Below are positions 15,464 to 23,102 of a stretch of 64,000 bases of DNA, in pieces; the stretch's first letter is position 1; every line of letters starts with the position of its first letter. Source of the stretch: CATQHP01 sp965214915 (GTDB taxonomy: Bacteria > Acidobacteriota > Terriglobia > Bryobacterales > UBA6623). The notes under the pieces are model-generated. The model did not search any database and was not told the DNA's origin. It saw only the letters and a list, made by a program, of their open reading frames with translations. The translations under genes were made by a program, and so were the position numbers. The stretch lies in assembly GCA_965214915.1 (NCBI GenBank), contig CBDCCP010000003.1, forward strand, positions 620,001 through 684,000, read 5' to 3'.

Positions 15464-17284
15464 ATGACGGATTTGGAAGACATCCCCGCCGCGCTGCGCG
15501 CCATCCGCGCCCATCTCGATCTTACCCAGGAGCAGCTTGCGCAGCGGCTCGGCGTCTCTTTCGCCAGCGTCAACCGCTGGGAGGGCGGCGCGAGCAGGCC
15601 GCAGAAGGCGGCGCGGGAAGCCATCGCCGCGCTTGCCGTCGAAGCGGGCGTCGACCCCGCGGCGCCGGAGACGGAGCCGGCCGCGGCGGCGGCGCGCGTG
15701 ACGCGCCGGCGGACCCGCCGCGCCTCCGCCCCTTCGACCAAGTCCATGGAACAGATGCTGTGGGACGCGGCCTGCTCCATCCGCGGCGAGAAGGACGCGG
15801 CGAAGTTCAAAGACTACCTCCTGCCGCTGCTCTTCCTCAAGCGCCTTTCGGATGTGTTCGACGACGAAATCGAGCGCCTGGCCGAAGAATACGGCGGCGA
15901 CCGGGACATCGCCTTGGAGATCGCCGGCAGCGATCACGAGTTGCTGCGCTTCTACCTGCCCCAGGAAGCGCGCTGGGCGGTCCTCAGCGGGAGCGAGTAT
16001 CCCGGCCGGCCGGACGCGGAGGGCCGCGACATCGGCGGGCGTCTGACCCGGGCGGCGCGCGCGGCCGTGCGCCTCAACCCTTCGCTGTCGGGCGTCCTCG
16101 ACATCGTGGATTTCGCCGCCGAGCGCAACGGCGAGCGCGACGTCAACCCGGCCAAGCTGGCCGCCGTAGTCGAGACTTTTTCCGACCCGCGTTACCGCCT
16201 CGGCCTCGCCGACGTGCAGCCGGACTTCCTCGGCCGCGCCTACGAGTACCTGCTGCGCAAATTCGCGGAAGGCTCGGGCCAGAGCGCCGGCGAGTTCTTT
16301 ACGCCGACCGAGGTCGGCTTCCTGATGGCGCATATCCTGCGCCCGAAGCCCGGCGAAGAATGCCACGACTACGCCTGCGGTTCGGCCGGGCTGCTCGTCA
16401 AGCTGCAACTTACGGCCCGCGAGCTCGACCCCACCAGCCGCGTGCCGCTCAAGCTCTCCGGGCAGGAGCTGCAGGCCGAGAGCTACGCCGTCGCCCGCAT
16501 GAACGCGATCATCCACGACATGGACATCGCCATCGAGCGCGGCGACACGATGCTCAACCCGAAGTTCAAGACGGCGGACGGCAGGCTGCGCGCCTACGAC
16601 ATCGTAGTCGCCAATCCGATGTGGAACCAGCCGTTCAACCCGGAAATCTTCGCCGACGACCCGTTCGACCGCTTCCGCGACCGGGGCGGCGCGACCGCCG
16701 GCAAGGGCGATTGGGCCTGGCTCCAGCACACGCTCGCCTGCCTGGGGGCGCGCGGGCGGGCGGCGGTCGTGCTCGACACCGGCGCGGTGACGCGCGGCTC
16801 CGGCTCGAAGAACGCGGACAAGGAGCGCAACATCCGCAAATGGTTCGTCGACCGCGACCTGATCGACGGCGTGATCCTGCTGCCGGACAACCTGTTCTAC
16901 AACACTACCGCCGCCGGCGTGATCGTGGCGCTGTCGAGGCGCAAGCCCGAGGCGCGCAAGGGCAAGATCGTGCTGCTGAACGCAAGCCGCCGCGTACGCA
17001 AAGGCCGCCCCAAGAACTTCGTCCCCGAAGAAGACATCCGCCCGCTTGCCGACGCCTTCCTCAAAGGCGAGCCGGTAGAGGGCGAAATCGCCGTCATCAC
17101 GCGGGAACAAGCCAAAGAAGCGGACTACAACCTCAGTCCGAGCCGCTGGGTGGGGGCCGTTTCGAACGGCGACTCCGCCGACCTCAGCGATATCATGGCG
17201 CGATTCGAAGCCGCCCTCGATGAGGAAGCAGCGGCCTCGTCCAAACTTCGGGCCGCTCTCGAAAAGCTGGGGTCGCTGACATGA
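15464..17284 (+). CDS. hsdM: Type I restriction N6-adenine methyltransferase HsdM with N-terminal HTH domain
   Basis: A 606-residue protein. Residues 10-50 are an XRE-type helix-turn-helix (LDLTQEQLAQRLGVSFASVN, then RWEGG). A basic linker (RVTRRRTRRAS) leads into a standard HsdM. The N-terminal helical domain includes LLPLLFLKRLSDVFDDEIER. GEFFTPTEVG precedes the SAM motif YACGSAGLLVK near residue 304. The catalytic motif reads VVANPMW near 384, where NPPF/NPPY is the norm. It methylates adenine in the recognition site and forms the complex with HsdS and HsdR. The HTH fusion is unusual and suggests direct self-regulation. The ATG at 15464 begins the HTH domain. The stop overlaps hsdS by four bases. 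Confidence 0.92.
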   Translation: MTDLEDIPAALRAIRAHLDLTQEQLAQRLGVSFASVNRWEGGASRPQKAAREAIAALAVEAGVDPAAPETEPAAAAARVTRRRTRRASAPSTKSMEQMLWDAACSIRGEKDAAKFKDYLLPLLFLKRLSDVFDDEIERLAEEYGGDRDIALEIAGSDHELLRFYLPQEARWAVLSGSEYPGRPDAEGRDIGGRLTRAARAAVRLNPSLSGVLDIVDFAAERNGERDVNPAKLAAVVETFSDPRYRLGLADVQPDFLGRAYEYLLRKFAEGSGQSAGEFFTPTEVGFLMAHILRPKPGEECHDYACGSAGLLVKLQLTARELDPTSRVPLKLSGQELQAESYAVARMNAIIHDMDIAIERGDTMLNPKFKTADGRLRAYDIVVANPMWNQPFNPEIFADDPFDRFRDRGGATAGKGDWAWLQHTLACLGARGRAAVVLDTGAVTRGSGSKNADKERNIRKWFVDRDLIDGVILLPDNLFYNTTAAGVIVALSRRKPEARKGKIVLLNASRRVRKGRPKNFVPEEDIRPLADAFLKGEPVEGEIAVITREQAKEADYNLSPSRWVGAVSNGDSADLSDIMARFEAALDEEAAASSKLRAALEKLGSLT

Positions 17285-17901
17285 CGGACAGAGCGACGAT
17301 GCGCCTTGCGGACCTCTGCGATTTGGTCGCGGAGCAGGTCGATCCCCGCAGCCGGCCCAACGCTGTCTATGTCGGTCTGGAGCATGTGGCTTCCGGGCGG
17401 TTCGTTCGTTCGGGAGCGGGGAAAGCGTCGGACGTACGCAGCGCCAAGTCCTCGTTCCAACCCGGCGATGTGCTCTACGGCAAGCTCCGGCCCTATCTGG
17501 ACAAGGCCGTTCTCGCTCAAGACGAGGGCATATGCACCACGGAGTTGCTCGTGCTGCGGGCAAAAGAGAGAGTCGATCCCCGCTTTCTGGTCGGCGTCGT
17601 TCACTCGCCCGCTTTCGTCAAGTACGCCGTTTCGGGCATCACCGGCGCGCATCACCCCAGGACGTCCTGGGCGCACATTCGAGAATTCCGGCTGCCTGCG
17701 TTCACATCGGCTGAACAATGTCGAATCGCCGATTTTCTTTGGCTCGTTCACGATGCGATAATTGCATCAGAGACGGTCGTCGAAACTGGCCAAGCAGCTA
17801 TCAATGCTTTTCTTCAGGAGTTGATGACTGGTGATTCCCGAGTCACTGATCTCGACCTTGCAGCAATTAAGGATGCCGCCGCCACACGAGAGTTGCGCTG
17901 A
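17281..17901 (+). CDS. hsdS: Half-size type I restriction specificity subunit (HsdS-like)
   Basis: A 206-residue specificity protein with a single target-recognition domain. LEHVASGRF, then FQPGDVLYGKLRPYLDKAVLA and the conserved GICTTELLVLR lead to one conserved helical region (EQCRIADFLWLVHDAII). Normal HsdS has about 400 residues and two such units. Half-length subunits can dimerise to recognise a palindromic site, so this may be functional. Alternatively the second half was lost when the AT-rich cargo entered just downstream. The ATG overlaps the hsdM stop (ATGA). Confidence 0.8.
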   Translation: MTDRATMRLADLCDLVAEQVDPRSRPNAVYVGLEHVASGRFVRSGAGKASDVRSAKSSFQPGDVLYGKLRPYLDKAVLAQDEGICTTELLVLRAKERVDPRFLVGVVHSPAFVKYAVSGITGAHHPRTSWAHIREFRLPAFTSAEQCRIADFLWLVHDAIIASETVVETGQAAINAFLQELMTGDSRVTDLDLAAIKDAAATRELR

Positions 17902-18019
17902 ACATGGACCTCACTGCCTACATTCCTGTCATGCTCTATGTCGTCTGGCATCCAGAGAGAACACTTATGGGACAGCACTCTTCCTACCAAGCTCGTAGTA
18001 AACTCCAACAGAGGTGGAT

Positions 18020-18727
18020 ATGAGAATTGAAGATTCCAAAGGAAACCAATTGAACTCTTTGGATGACTGGGAAAATCTCCACAATTCTGAAAAGTGGAAA
18101 CAGGGACGCAGTGCTCACTCCATAGCCGATTTTATAGTGAATCGAAAAGGTGCTTGCAAAATTCAAGAGCGCATTTCGTCTATTCTCGGAGAGTCGATAG
18201 AATTCCTCAAGATCATTCCAGAACATGAGATAAAATTTGACAAATATAAAAACGGACGTGTCCATGATATTGGAATTTTTGGGGAAACAATATCTGGAAA
18301 GAGTATCTTTGTCGGAGTTGAAGCGAAAGTTGATGAAACATTCGGCAAGTACATCAAAGATGAGTGGCGAGACGCTGAAATAAAAATAAACCGTGGAAAG
18401 AAAACATGTATGCTACAGCGGATAAAGGAGTTATGTGCCAAATTTAAGAACGGGTCAGAAATTACGGAGAATGCCAAAATAAGATATCAACTCCTTCACG
18501 GCACGGCGGGAACCACTGCTTCTTGCGCGGACATATCGGTGTTCTATGTAGCTGTCTTTTTGACCGAACTCTACAATGACTCAATTGGGAAATCAAACTA
18601 CCAAGATTATCGGCAGTTTATAGAAGAGGCCGGTGGAGAGTCTACTGGGTTTGATGGTATCTCCCATCGTTTAATGATCGGAGGCAAACCACTGATCTCC
18701 ATCTACGAATGCTTCGAGACGAATTGA
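18020..18727 (+). CDS. AT-rich protein, candidate PD-(D/E)XK nuclease
   Basis: A 235-residue protein whose DNA is visibly AT-richer than its neighbours, pointing to recent acquisition. A stretch RVHDIGIFGE followed by FVGVEAKVDETFG fits the D...(D/E)xK pattern of PD-(D/E)XK nucleases, with Asp in HDIG and EAK as the active site. The N-terminus has WKQGRSAHSIADFI. It sits between hsdS and hsdR, a common place for extra defence genes. The ATG at 18020 is preferred over a GTG six bases earlier because AGAGG is six bases upstream. No exact family was recognised; the nuclease call is inference from the motif. Confidence 0.5.
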   Translation: MRIEDSKGNQLNSLDDWENLHNSEKWKQGRSAHSIADFIVNRKGACKIQERISSILGESIEFLKIIPEHEIKFDKYKNGRVHDIGIFGETISGKSIFVGVEAKVDETFGKYIKDEWRDAEIKINRGKKTCMLQRIKELCAKFKNGSEITENAKIRYQLLHGTAGTTASCADISVFYVAVFLTELYNDSIGKSNYQDYRQFIEEAGGESTGFDGISHRLMIGGKPLISIYECFETN

Positions 18728-18773
18728 TGTCAGGCTGAGCAAGTTGTCATATCGAGCCCGCAAGGAGTGACCA

Positions 18774-18997
18774 ATGACCGACACGGAAATCAACAAAGAC
18801 ACCGACATCCTCGGCTGGGCGTCGATGTTCTCCGGTACCCGGGCCCCGTACGCATCTTGATCGAGTACCTGGAAGCAGGCGACTGGCCTGACGATTTCCT
18901 GGATAGCCATCCCGCTGTGTCACGCAAACAGACAATCACAGTGCTTGAACAGGCAAAGGCGACGCTTATCGGGATCGCCACTGAAGCTGCAACATGA
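18774..18997 (+). pseudogene. Frameshifted DUF433 antitoxin, relative of the gene at 14364
   Basis: From the ATG at 18774 the frame reads MTDTEINKDTDILGWASMFS. After GTR a one-base deletion (GGGCCCCG where the paralogue has GGGTTCCCG) shifts the frame. The rest, VRILIEYLEAGDWPDDFLDS through the C-terminus, is intact in the next frame. The ribosome site CAAGGAG and surrounding bases match the 14364 copy closely. Its end overlaps the DUF3800 start by four bases, the place a toxin gene would occupy. Confidence 0.85.
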
Positions 18998-19650
18998 CCG
19001 ATTATGCCTACATCTTCCTGGACGAGGCGGGAAATTTCGATTTCAGTGTTAATGGCACCCGCTATTTTGTGTTGACCAGCGTCGGCATGCGCCGCCCGTT
19101 CCCGGCATTAAAGGCGCTGGACGACTACAAGTACGATTGCATCGAAAACGGCACGGAGGTTGAGTACTTCCATTGCTACAACGATCGCAAGGCAGTGCGG
19201 AACACAGTTTTCGACTTGATCGCGGCCCACTCCGACGGGATGCGGGTAGACTGCTTGGTAGTCGAAAAATCCGGAATCGCCCCGCCGATGCAGGACAATA
19301 CACGTTTCTACCCGGCAATGTTGGGGCATCTGCTGAATCTGGTTGTGCCCATCGAGCTAAACACCGGCAGCGCCGAAGAGGTTATCGTGATTACCGATAC
19401 CATTCCTGTGAACAAGAAGCGGCGCGCTGTGGAAAAAGCCGTGCGAATCACGCTGTCCAAGATGCTGCCTCGGGTGAAGTACCGCATCCTGCATCACCAA
19501 TCGCGCTCCCACTTCGGGCTGCAGATCGCGGATTACTGCGGTTGGGCGGTCTTCCGCAGATGGCAGAGAGGAGAGGGCGATTGGTACGACCGAATCAAGC
19601 CGCTGGTGCGGAATGAATTCCAGATTGCCGGTTCTGGAATGAAGCGCTGA
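18994..19650 (+). CDS. DUF3800 domain protein (RNase H-like fold)
   Basis: A 218-residue DUF3800 protein. The defining opening is YIFLDEAGNFDFS, whose Asp belongs to the RNase H-like acidic site. VEYFHCYNDRKAVR, VIVITDTIPVNKKRRAVEKA and the C-terminal SRSHFGLQIADYCGWAVFRRW with its Asp complete the pattern. DUF3800 proteins are common in defence islands and are probable nucleases, with no established reaction. The ATG overlaps a broken DUF433 antitoxin gene, so this gene occupies the toxin position of a DUF433 operon. All expected acidic residues appear present. Confidence 0.85.
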   Translation: MTDYAYIFLDEAGNFDFSVNGTRYFVLTSVGMRRPFPALKALDDYKYDCIENGTEVEYFHCYNDRKAVRNTVFDLIAAHSDGMRVDCLVVEKSGIAPPMQDNTRFYPAMLGHLLNLVVPIELNTGSAEEVIVITDTIPVNKKRRAVEKAVRITLSKMLPRVKYRILHHQSRSHFGLQIADYCGWAVFRRWQRGEGDWYDRIKPLVRNEFQIAGSGMKR

Positions 19651-19677
19651 CGTCGATGGACAGTTCGCCCAAAACAA

Positions 19678-19718
19678 CGACCCCCCTGACTACTCCGTTA
19701 GGGGAGAGAGCACCCTTG
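19678..19718. repeat. Short repeated element, copy 2 (partner near 14.22 kb)
   Basis: ACGACCC, GACTACTCC and GGGGAGAG reproduce the element at 14217-14256 with small indels. A further inverted pair, CCCCCCTGA at 19681 and TCAGGGGGG near 19731, encloses it and could form a stem upstream of hsdR. Confidence 0.5.
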
Positions 19719-19806
19719 GCACTCTTGTCATCAGGGGGGGACCTTTCAGTTGCATGATACCGCATCGCTAACCAAACGTCCAACACGCGAGTAAGGAAGC
19801 AGCGTC

Positions 19807-22758
19807 GTGACCGTTCTTAAGATCAGCGAGGCCGGGTCCGTGCAGTTCCCCATGGTGCGCCATGCGGCGGAGATCGGTTGGACGCCGCTTACGCCTCGGG
19901 AGGCGCTGCGAAAGCGCGGCGGCGAGGCCGGGATGCTGTTTCGCGGCGAGCTTGCGGAGGCGCTCGGGCGGTTCAACCCCTGGATGACGGCCGACGCCGT
20001 CCGCCAAGTCGTCGAGCGGCTCGAAGCGCTGCCGCCGACCATCGAGGGCAACCGCGAGATGCTCGCCTGGCTGCGCGGCGAGCGGCAGGGGTACGACGAA
20101 AGCGAGAAGCTCCACCGGCGCATCCGGCTGATCGATTTCGAGACGCCGTCGGCCAACGCCCTGCACGTCACCTGGGAGTGGAAGCTCAAGCCCCCGGCCC
20201 GCAAGGGCGCCCGCGCGGACGCGATGTTCGTCGTCAACGGCTTGCCGGCCGCCATCGTCGAGCACAAGAACCCCAAAGACCGCGACGCCATCGAGCGCGG
20301 CGCCGCGCAGTTGCGGCGCTACGAGAAGGAGACGCCCGAGTTGATGGGCGCGGCGCAACTGTTCAACGTCACGCACCTACTCGACTACTGGTACGGCGTC
20401 ACCTGGAACGTCTCGCGGCGCTTCATGGCGCGCTGGAAGGAACCCCCGGAGGAGAGCTACCGCTTCGCCGTCCAGTCGTTCTTCGAACCGACCGATTTCC
20501 TGCGCACGCTGCGGGACTGGATTCTCTTCTACGTCGAAGACGGCGAGACGCGGAAATCCGTGCTGCGCCAACACCAGCGCCGCGCGGCCGCGCGCATCGT
20601 CGAGCGCTGCGCCGAGCCGGGCAAGCGGCGCGGGCTCATCTGGCACACCCAAGGGTCGGGCAAGACCTTCACGCTGCTCACCGCCGCGCGCCTGATCCTG
20701 GAGCGCAAAGACCGGTTCCGCAACGCCACGGTGGTTGTGGTCGTGGACCGCACGGAGCTCGAAGGGCAACTCAAGGGCTGGGTGGACAGGCTGCTCGGCG
20801 AGATGCAGCAGCAGGACATTCCCGTCTGGCGGGCGAACTCCAAGGCGGCGCTGAGGGAATTTCTACATACCGACAAGCGCGGCCTGATCCTGTCGACGAT
20901 TCACAAGTTCGAAGGGCTGGAGAAAGACGCCAACGTGCGCGGCAACGTTTACGTCTTCATCGACGAGGCGCACCGCTCGGTCGCCAGGGAACTGGGCACA
21001 TACCTGATGGCGGCCGTGCCGAACGCGACGATCGTCGGCTTCACCGGCACGCCCATCGACCGCACGGCGGAGGGCAAGGGCACGTTCAAGATATTCGGCG
21101 CGGACGACGAGCGGGGCTATCTCGACAAATACTCCATCGCCGAGTCGATCGACGACGAGACGACGCTGCCGATCCGCCACGCGATGGCGCCGAGCGAGAT
21201 GACCGTGCCGGCGGAGCGGCTCGACAAGCAATTCTTCGCGCTGGCCGAGGCCGAGGGCGTGACCGACGTGGAGGAACTGAACAAAGTTCTCGACCGCGCG
21301 GTGGATCTGCGCGCGTTCCTGACCGCCGACGACCGCATCGAGAAGGTCGCCGCCTTCGCCGCCAAGCATTTTCGGGAGAACGTCGAGCCGCTCGGCTACA
21401 AGGCGTTCCTGGTCGGCGTGAACCGCGAAGCATGCGCCAAGTACAAGCGCGCGCTCGACAAGCTGCTGCCGCCCGAATGGACCGCTGCGGTCTATACCGA
21501 GAACCCAGCCGACGCGGTCGATCGCCCGCTCGTCGCGGAGCTGCAACTCTCGCCCGAACGCGAGGCGGACGCGCGACTGCTGTTCAAGAAGGCGGACGCG
21601 AACCCCAAAATGCTCATCGTCACCGACAAGCTGCTGACGGGCTACGACGCGCCGCTGCTCTACTGCCTGTATCTCGACAAGCCGATGCGCGACCACGTCC
21701 TCTTGCAGGCCCTTGCGCGCGTGAATCGCCCTTACGTGGACGCCGACGGCAACCGCAAGCCCCTCGGCCTCATTGTCGATTTCGTCGGCGTGCTGCGGGA
21801 ATTGAGGAAGGCGCTGCGCTTCGACTCCGCCGACGTCAGCGGCGTGATCGAAGACCTCGATCTGCTCTTGGAAGACTTCCTCGTCAAGATCGCCCGGGCC
21901 GAGGAGGACTACCTCGACGGCGGCAGAGACGGCAGCGCGGACGAGCGCCTCGAGAGAGTCGTTTACGGGCGCTTCCTGGAGCCGGAGGAGCGCAAGAAAT
22001 TCTTCGAGGCTTACAAGGAGATCGAGGCGCTTTGGGAGATTCTCTCGCCGTCGCCCGAGCTGCGCGACCATATCGAGACCTTCCGGCGGCTGGCCGAACT
22101 TTACGCGGCCGTGCGCAACGCCTACGCGGCCCGCGTGGTTTTCACAGCCGACCTGGCGCGCAAGACGCGCCGGCTGGTGCAGGAAACCGCCGCCCAGAGC
22201 GGCCTCGGACGGCTGACGCGCAGCGTGACCTTCGACGCGCAGACCCTGGAGGCGCTGCGCGGCGAGCCGGGCTCGGACGCGGCCAAGGTGTTCAACCTGG
22301 TGCGCGGCCTGCGGCAGGAAGTCGAGGCCGACCCGAACGCGGAATCCGTGCTCCAACCGCTCAAGGAGCGCGCCGAACGCATCGTGAAGGAAATGGAGGA
22401 GCGCAAGACGACCGCGCTCGAGGCCCTCGACCGCCTGGCCGCCCTCGCCAAGGAGAAGGAAGAGGCCGTTAAGGCCATGCGGGAAAGCGGGCTCTCGCCG
22501 CGCGCGTTCGGCGTCCAGTGGACGCTGAAGGACGATCCGGCTCTGGCCGCCGCCGGCATCGCTGCGGCGGACCTGGCGCAAGAGGCGGAAACGCTGCTGT
22601 CCCGCTTCCCCAACGCGGCCGTCAACGACGACGAGCAGCGGCGGCTGCGCGCCTGCCTCTACCGGCCGCTCCTCGAACTGCAAAACGACGACCGCAGCCG
22701 GATCGTGAAACACATCCTGGCGAAACTTCTGGGGACGAGCACGAATGCGGACGCATGA
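19807..22758 (+). CDS. hsdR: Type I restriction endonuclease subunit HsdR
   Basis: The motor and cutting subunit, 983 residues. The N-terminal PD-(D/E)XK nuclease shows ADAMFVVNGLPAAIVEHKNP, with Glu and Lys near residues 147-149. The superfamily 2 translocase follows. Walker A is IWHTQGSGKTFTLLTAARL near 281, the DEAH box FIDEAHRS near 385, then GFTGTPID and later LLTGYDAPLLYCLYLDKP with an arginine-finger region (ALARVNRPY). A helical C-terminus binds the methylase core. It starts at GTG with AAGGA upstream. It is separated from hsdMS by cargo genes but on the same strand. The gene appears fully intact. Confidence 0.95.
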   Translation: MTVLKISEAGSVQFPMVRHAAEIGWTPLTPREALRKRGGEAGMLFRGELAEALGRFNPWMTADAVRQVVERLEALPPTIEGNREMLAWLRGERQGYDESEKLHRRIRLIDFETPSANALHVTWEWKLKPPARKGARADAMFVVNGLPAAIVEHKNPKDRDAIERGAAQLRRYEKETPELMGAAQLFNVTHLLDYWYGVTWNVSRRFMARWKEPPEESYRFAVQSFFEPTDFLRTLRDWILFYVEDGETRKSVLRQHQRRAAARIVERCAEPGKRRGLIWHTQGSGKTFTLLTAARLILERKDRFRNATVVVVVDRTELEGQLKGWVDRLLGEMQQQDIPVWRANSKAALREFLHTDKRGLILSTIHKFEGLEKDANVRGNVYVFIDEAHRSVARELGTYLMAAVPNATIVGFTGTPIDRTAEGKGTFKIFGADDERGYLDKYSIAESIDDETTLPIRHAMAPSEMTVPAERLDKQFFALAEAEGVTDVEELNKVLDRAVDLRAFLTADDRIEKVAAFAAKHFRENVEPLGYKAFLVGVNREACAKYKRALDKLLPPEWTAAVYTENPADAVDRPLVAELQLSPEREADARLLFKKADANPKMLIVTDKLLTGYDAPLLYCLYLDKPMRDHVLLQALARVNRPYVDADGNRKPLGLIVDFVGVLRELRKALRFDSADVSGVIEDLDLLLEDFLVKIARAEEDYLDGGRDGSADERLERVVYGRFLEPEERKKFFEAYKEIEALWEILSPSPELRDHIETFRRLAELYAAVRNAYAARVVFTADLARKTRRLVQETAAQSGLGRLTRSVTFDAQTLEALRGEPGSDAAKVFNLVRGLRQEVEADPNAESVLQPLKERAERIVKEMEERKTTALEALDRLAALAKEKEEAVKAMRESGLSPRAFGVQWTLKDDPALAAAGIAAADLAQEAETLLSRFPNAAVNDDEQRRLRACLYRPLLELQNDDRSRIVKHILAKLLGTSTNADA

Positions 22759-23048
22759 CGAACGGCGCGAGCGCGTCCGCGCCCGCGTCGCCTACTGGGC
22801 GCGGCGGCTGAACGTCCGGCCGCGGGCGGTGCGCGTGCAGCGCATGACGCGCAAGTGGGGTTCCTGCTCGACAAAGGGGGACCGTCACGCTGGCCGCCGA
22901 CCTGGCCGACCGCGAAGCGGGCTTCCAGGATTTCGTCATCGCGCACGAGTTGCTGCACCTGCGGGCGCCCAACCACGGCAAGCTCTTCAAGGCGTTGCTG
23001 ACGGCCCACGTGCCCGACTGGAAGCGGCACGATATGAAGCGGCGTTAG
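22745..23048 (+). pseudogene. Frameshifted YgjP-like (DUF45) zinc metallopeptidase
   Basis: The first frame gives VQRMTRKWGSCSTKG, a DUF45/YgjP signature. A GGGGG run at 22876-22880 has one base too many. The next frame continues TVTLAADLADREAGFQDFVI, then the zinc motif AHELLHL and RAPNHGKLFKALL, ending MKRR and a TAG at 23046. Together they make a normal, slightly short member. These peptidases often follow hsdR in type I loci, and the ATG overlaps hsdR by 14 bases. A true mutation and a sequencing error in the G-run cannot be separated here. Confidence 0.85.
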
Positions 23049-23102
23049 CCGCGGGCCGCGTCCGCCCGACCGGCATCGATTCGGTTTACACTTGGATGCT
23101 GT

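Noticed and set aside
15437..17563. 708-codon open frame antisense to hsdM/hsdS
   Set aside because: Antisense frames stay open by chance in GC-rich DNA. The forward strand shows complete HsdM motifs.
20863..22713. 616-codon antisense frame under hsdR
   Set aside because: Shadow of a well-conserved coding strand; no recognisable domain.
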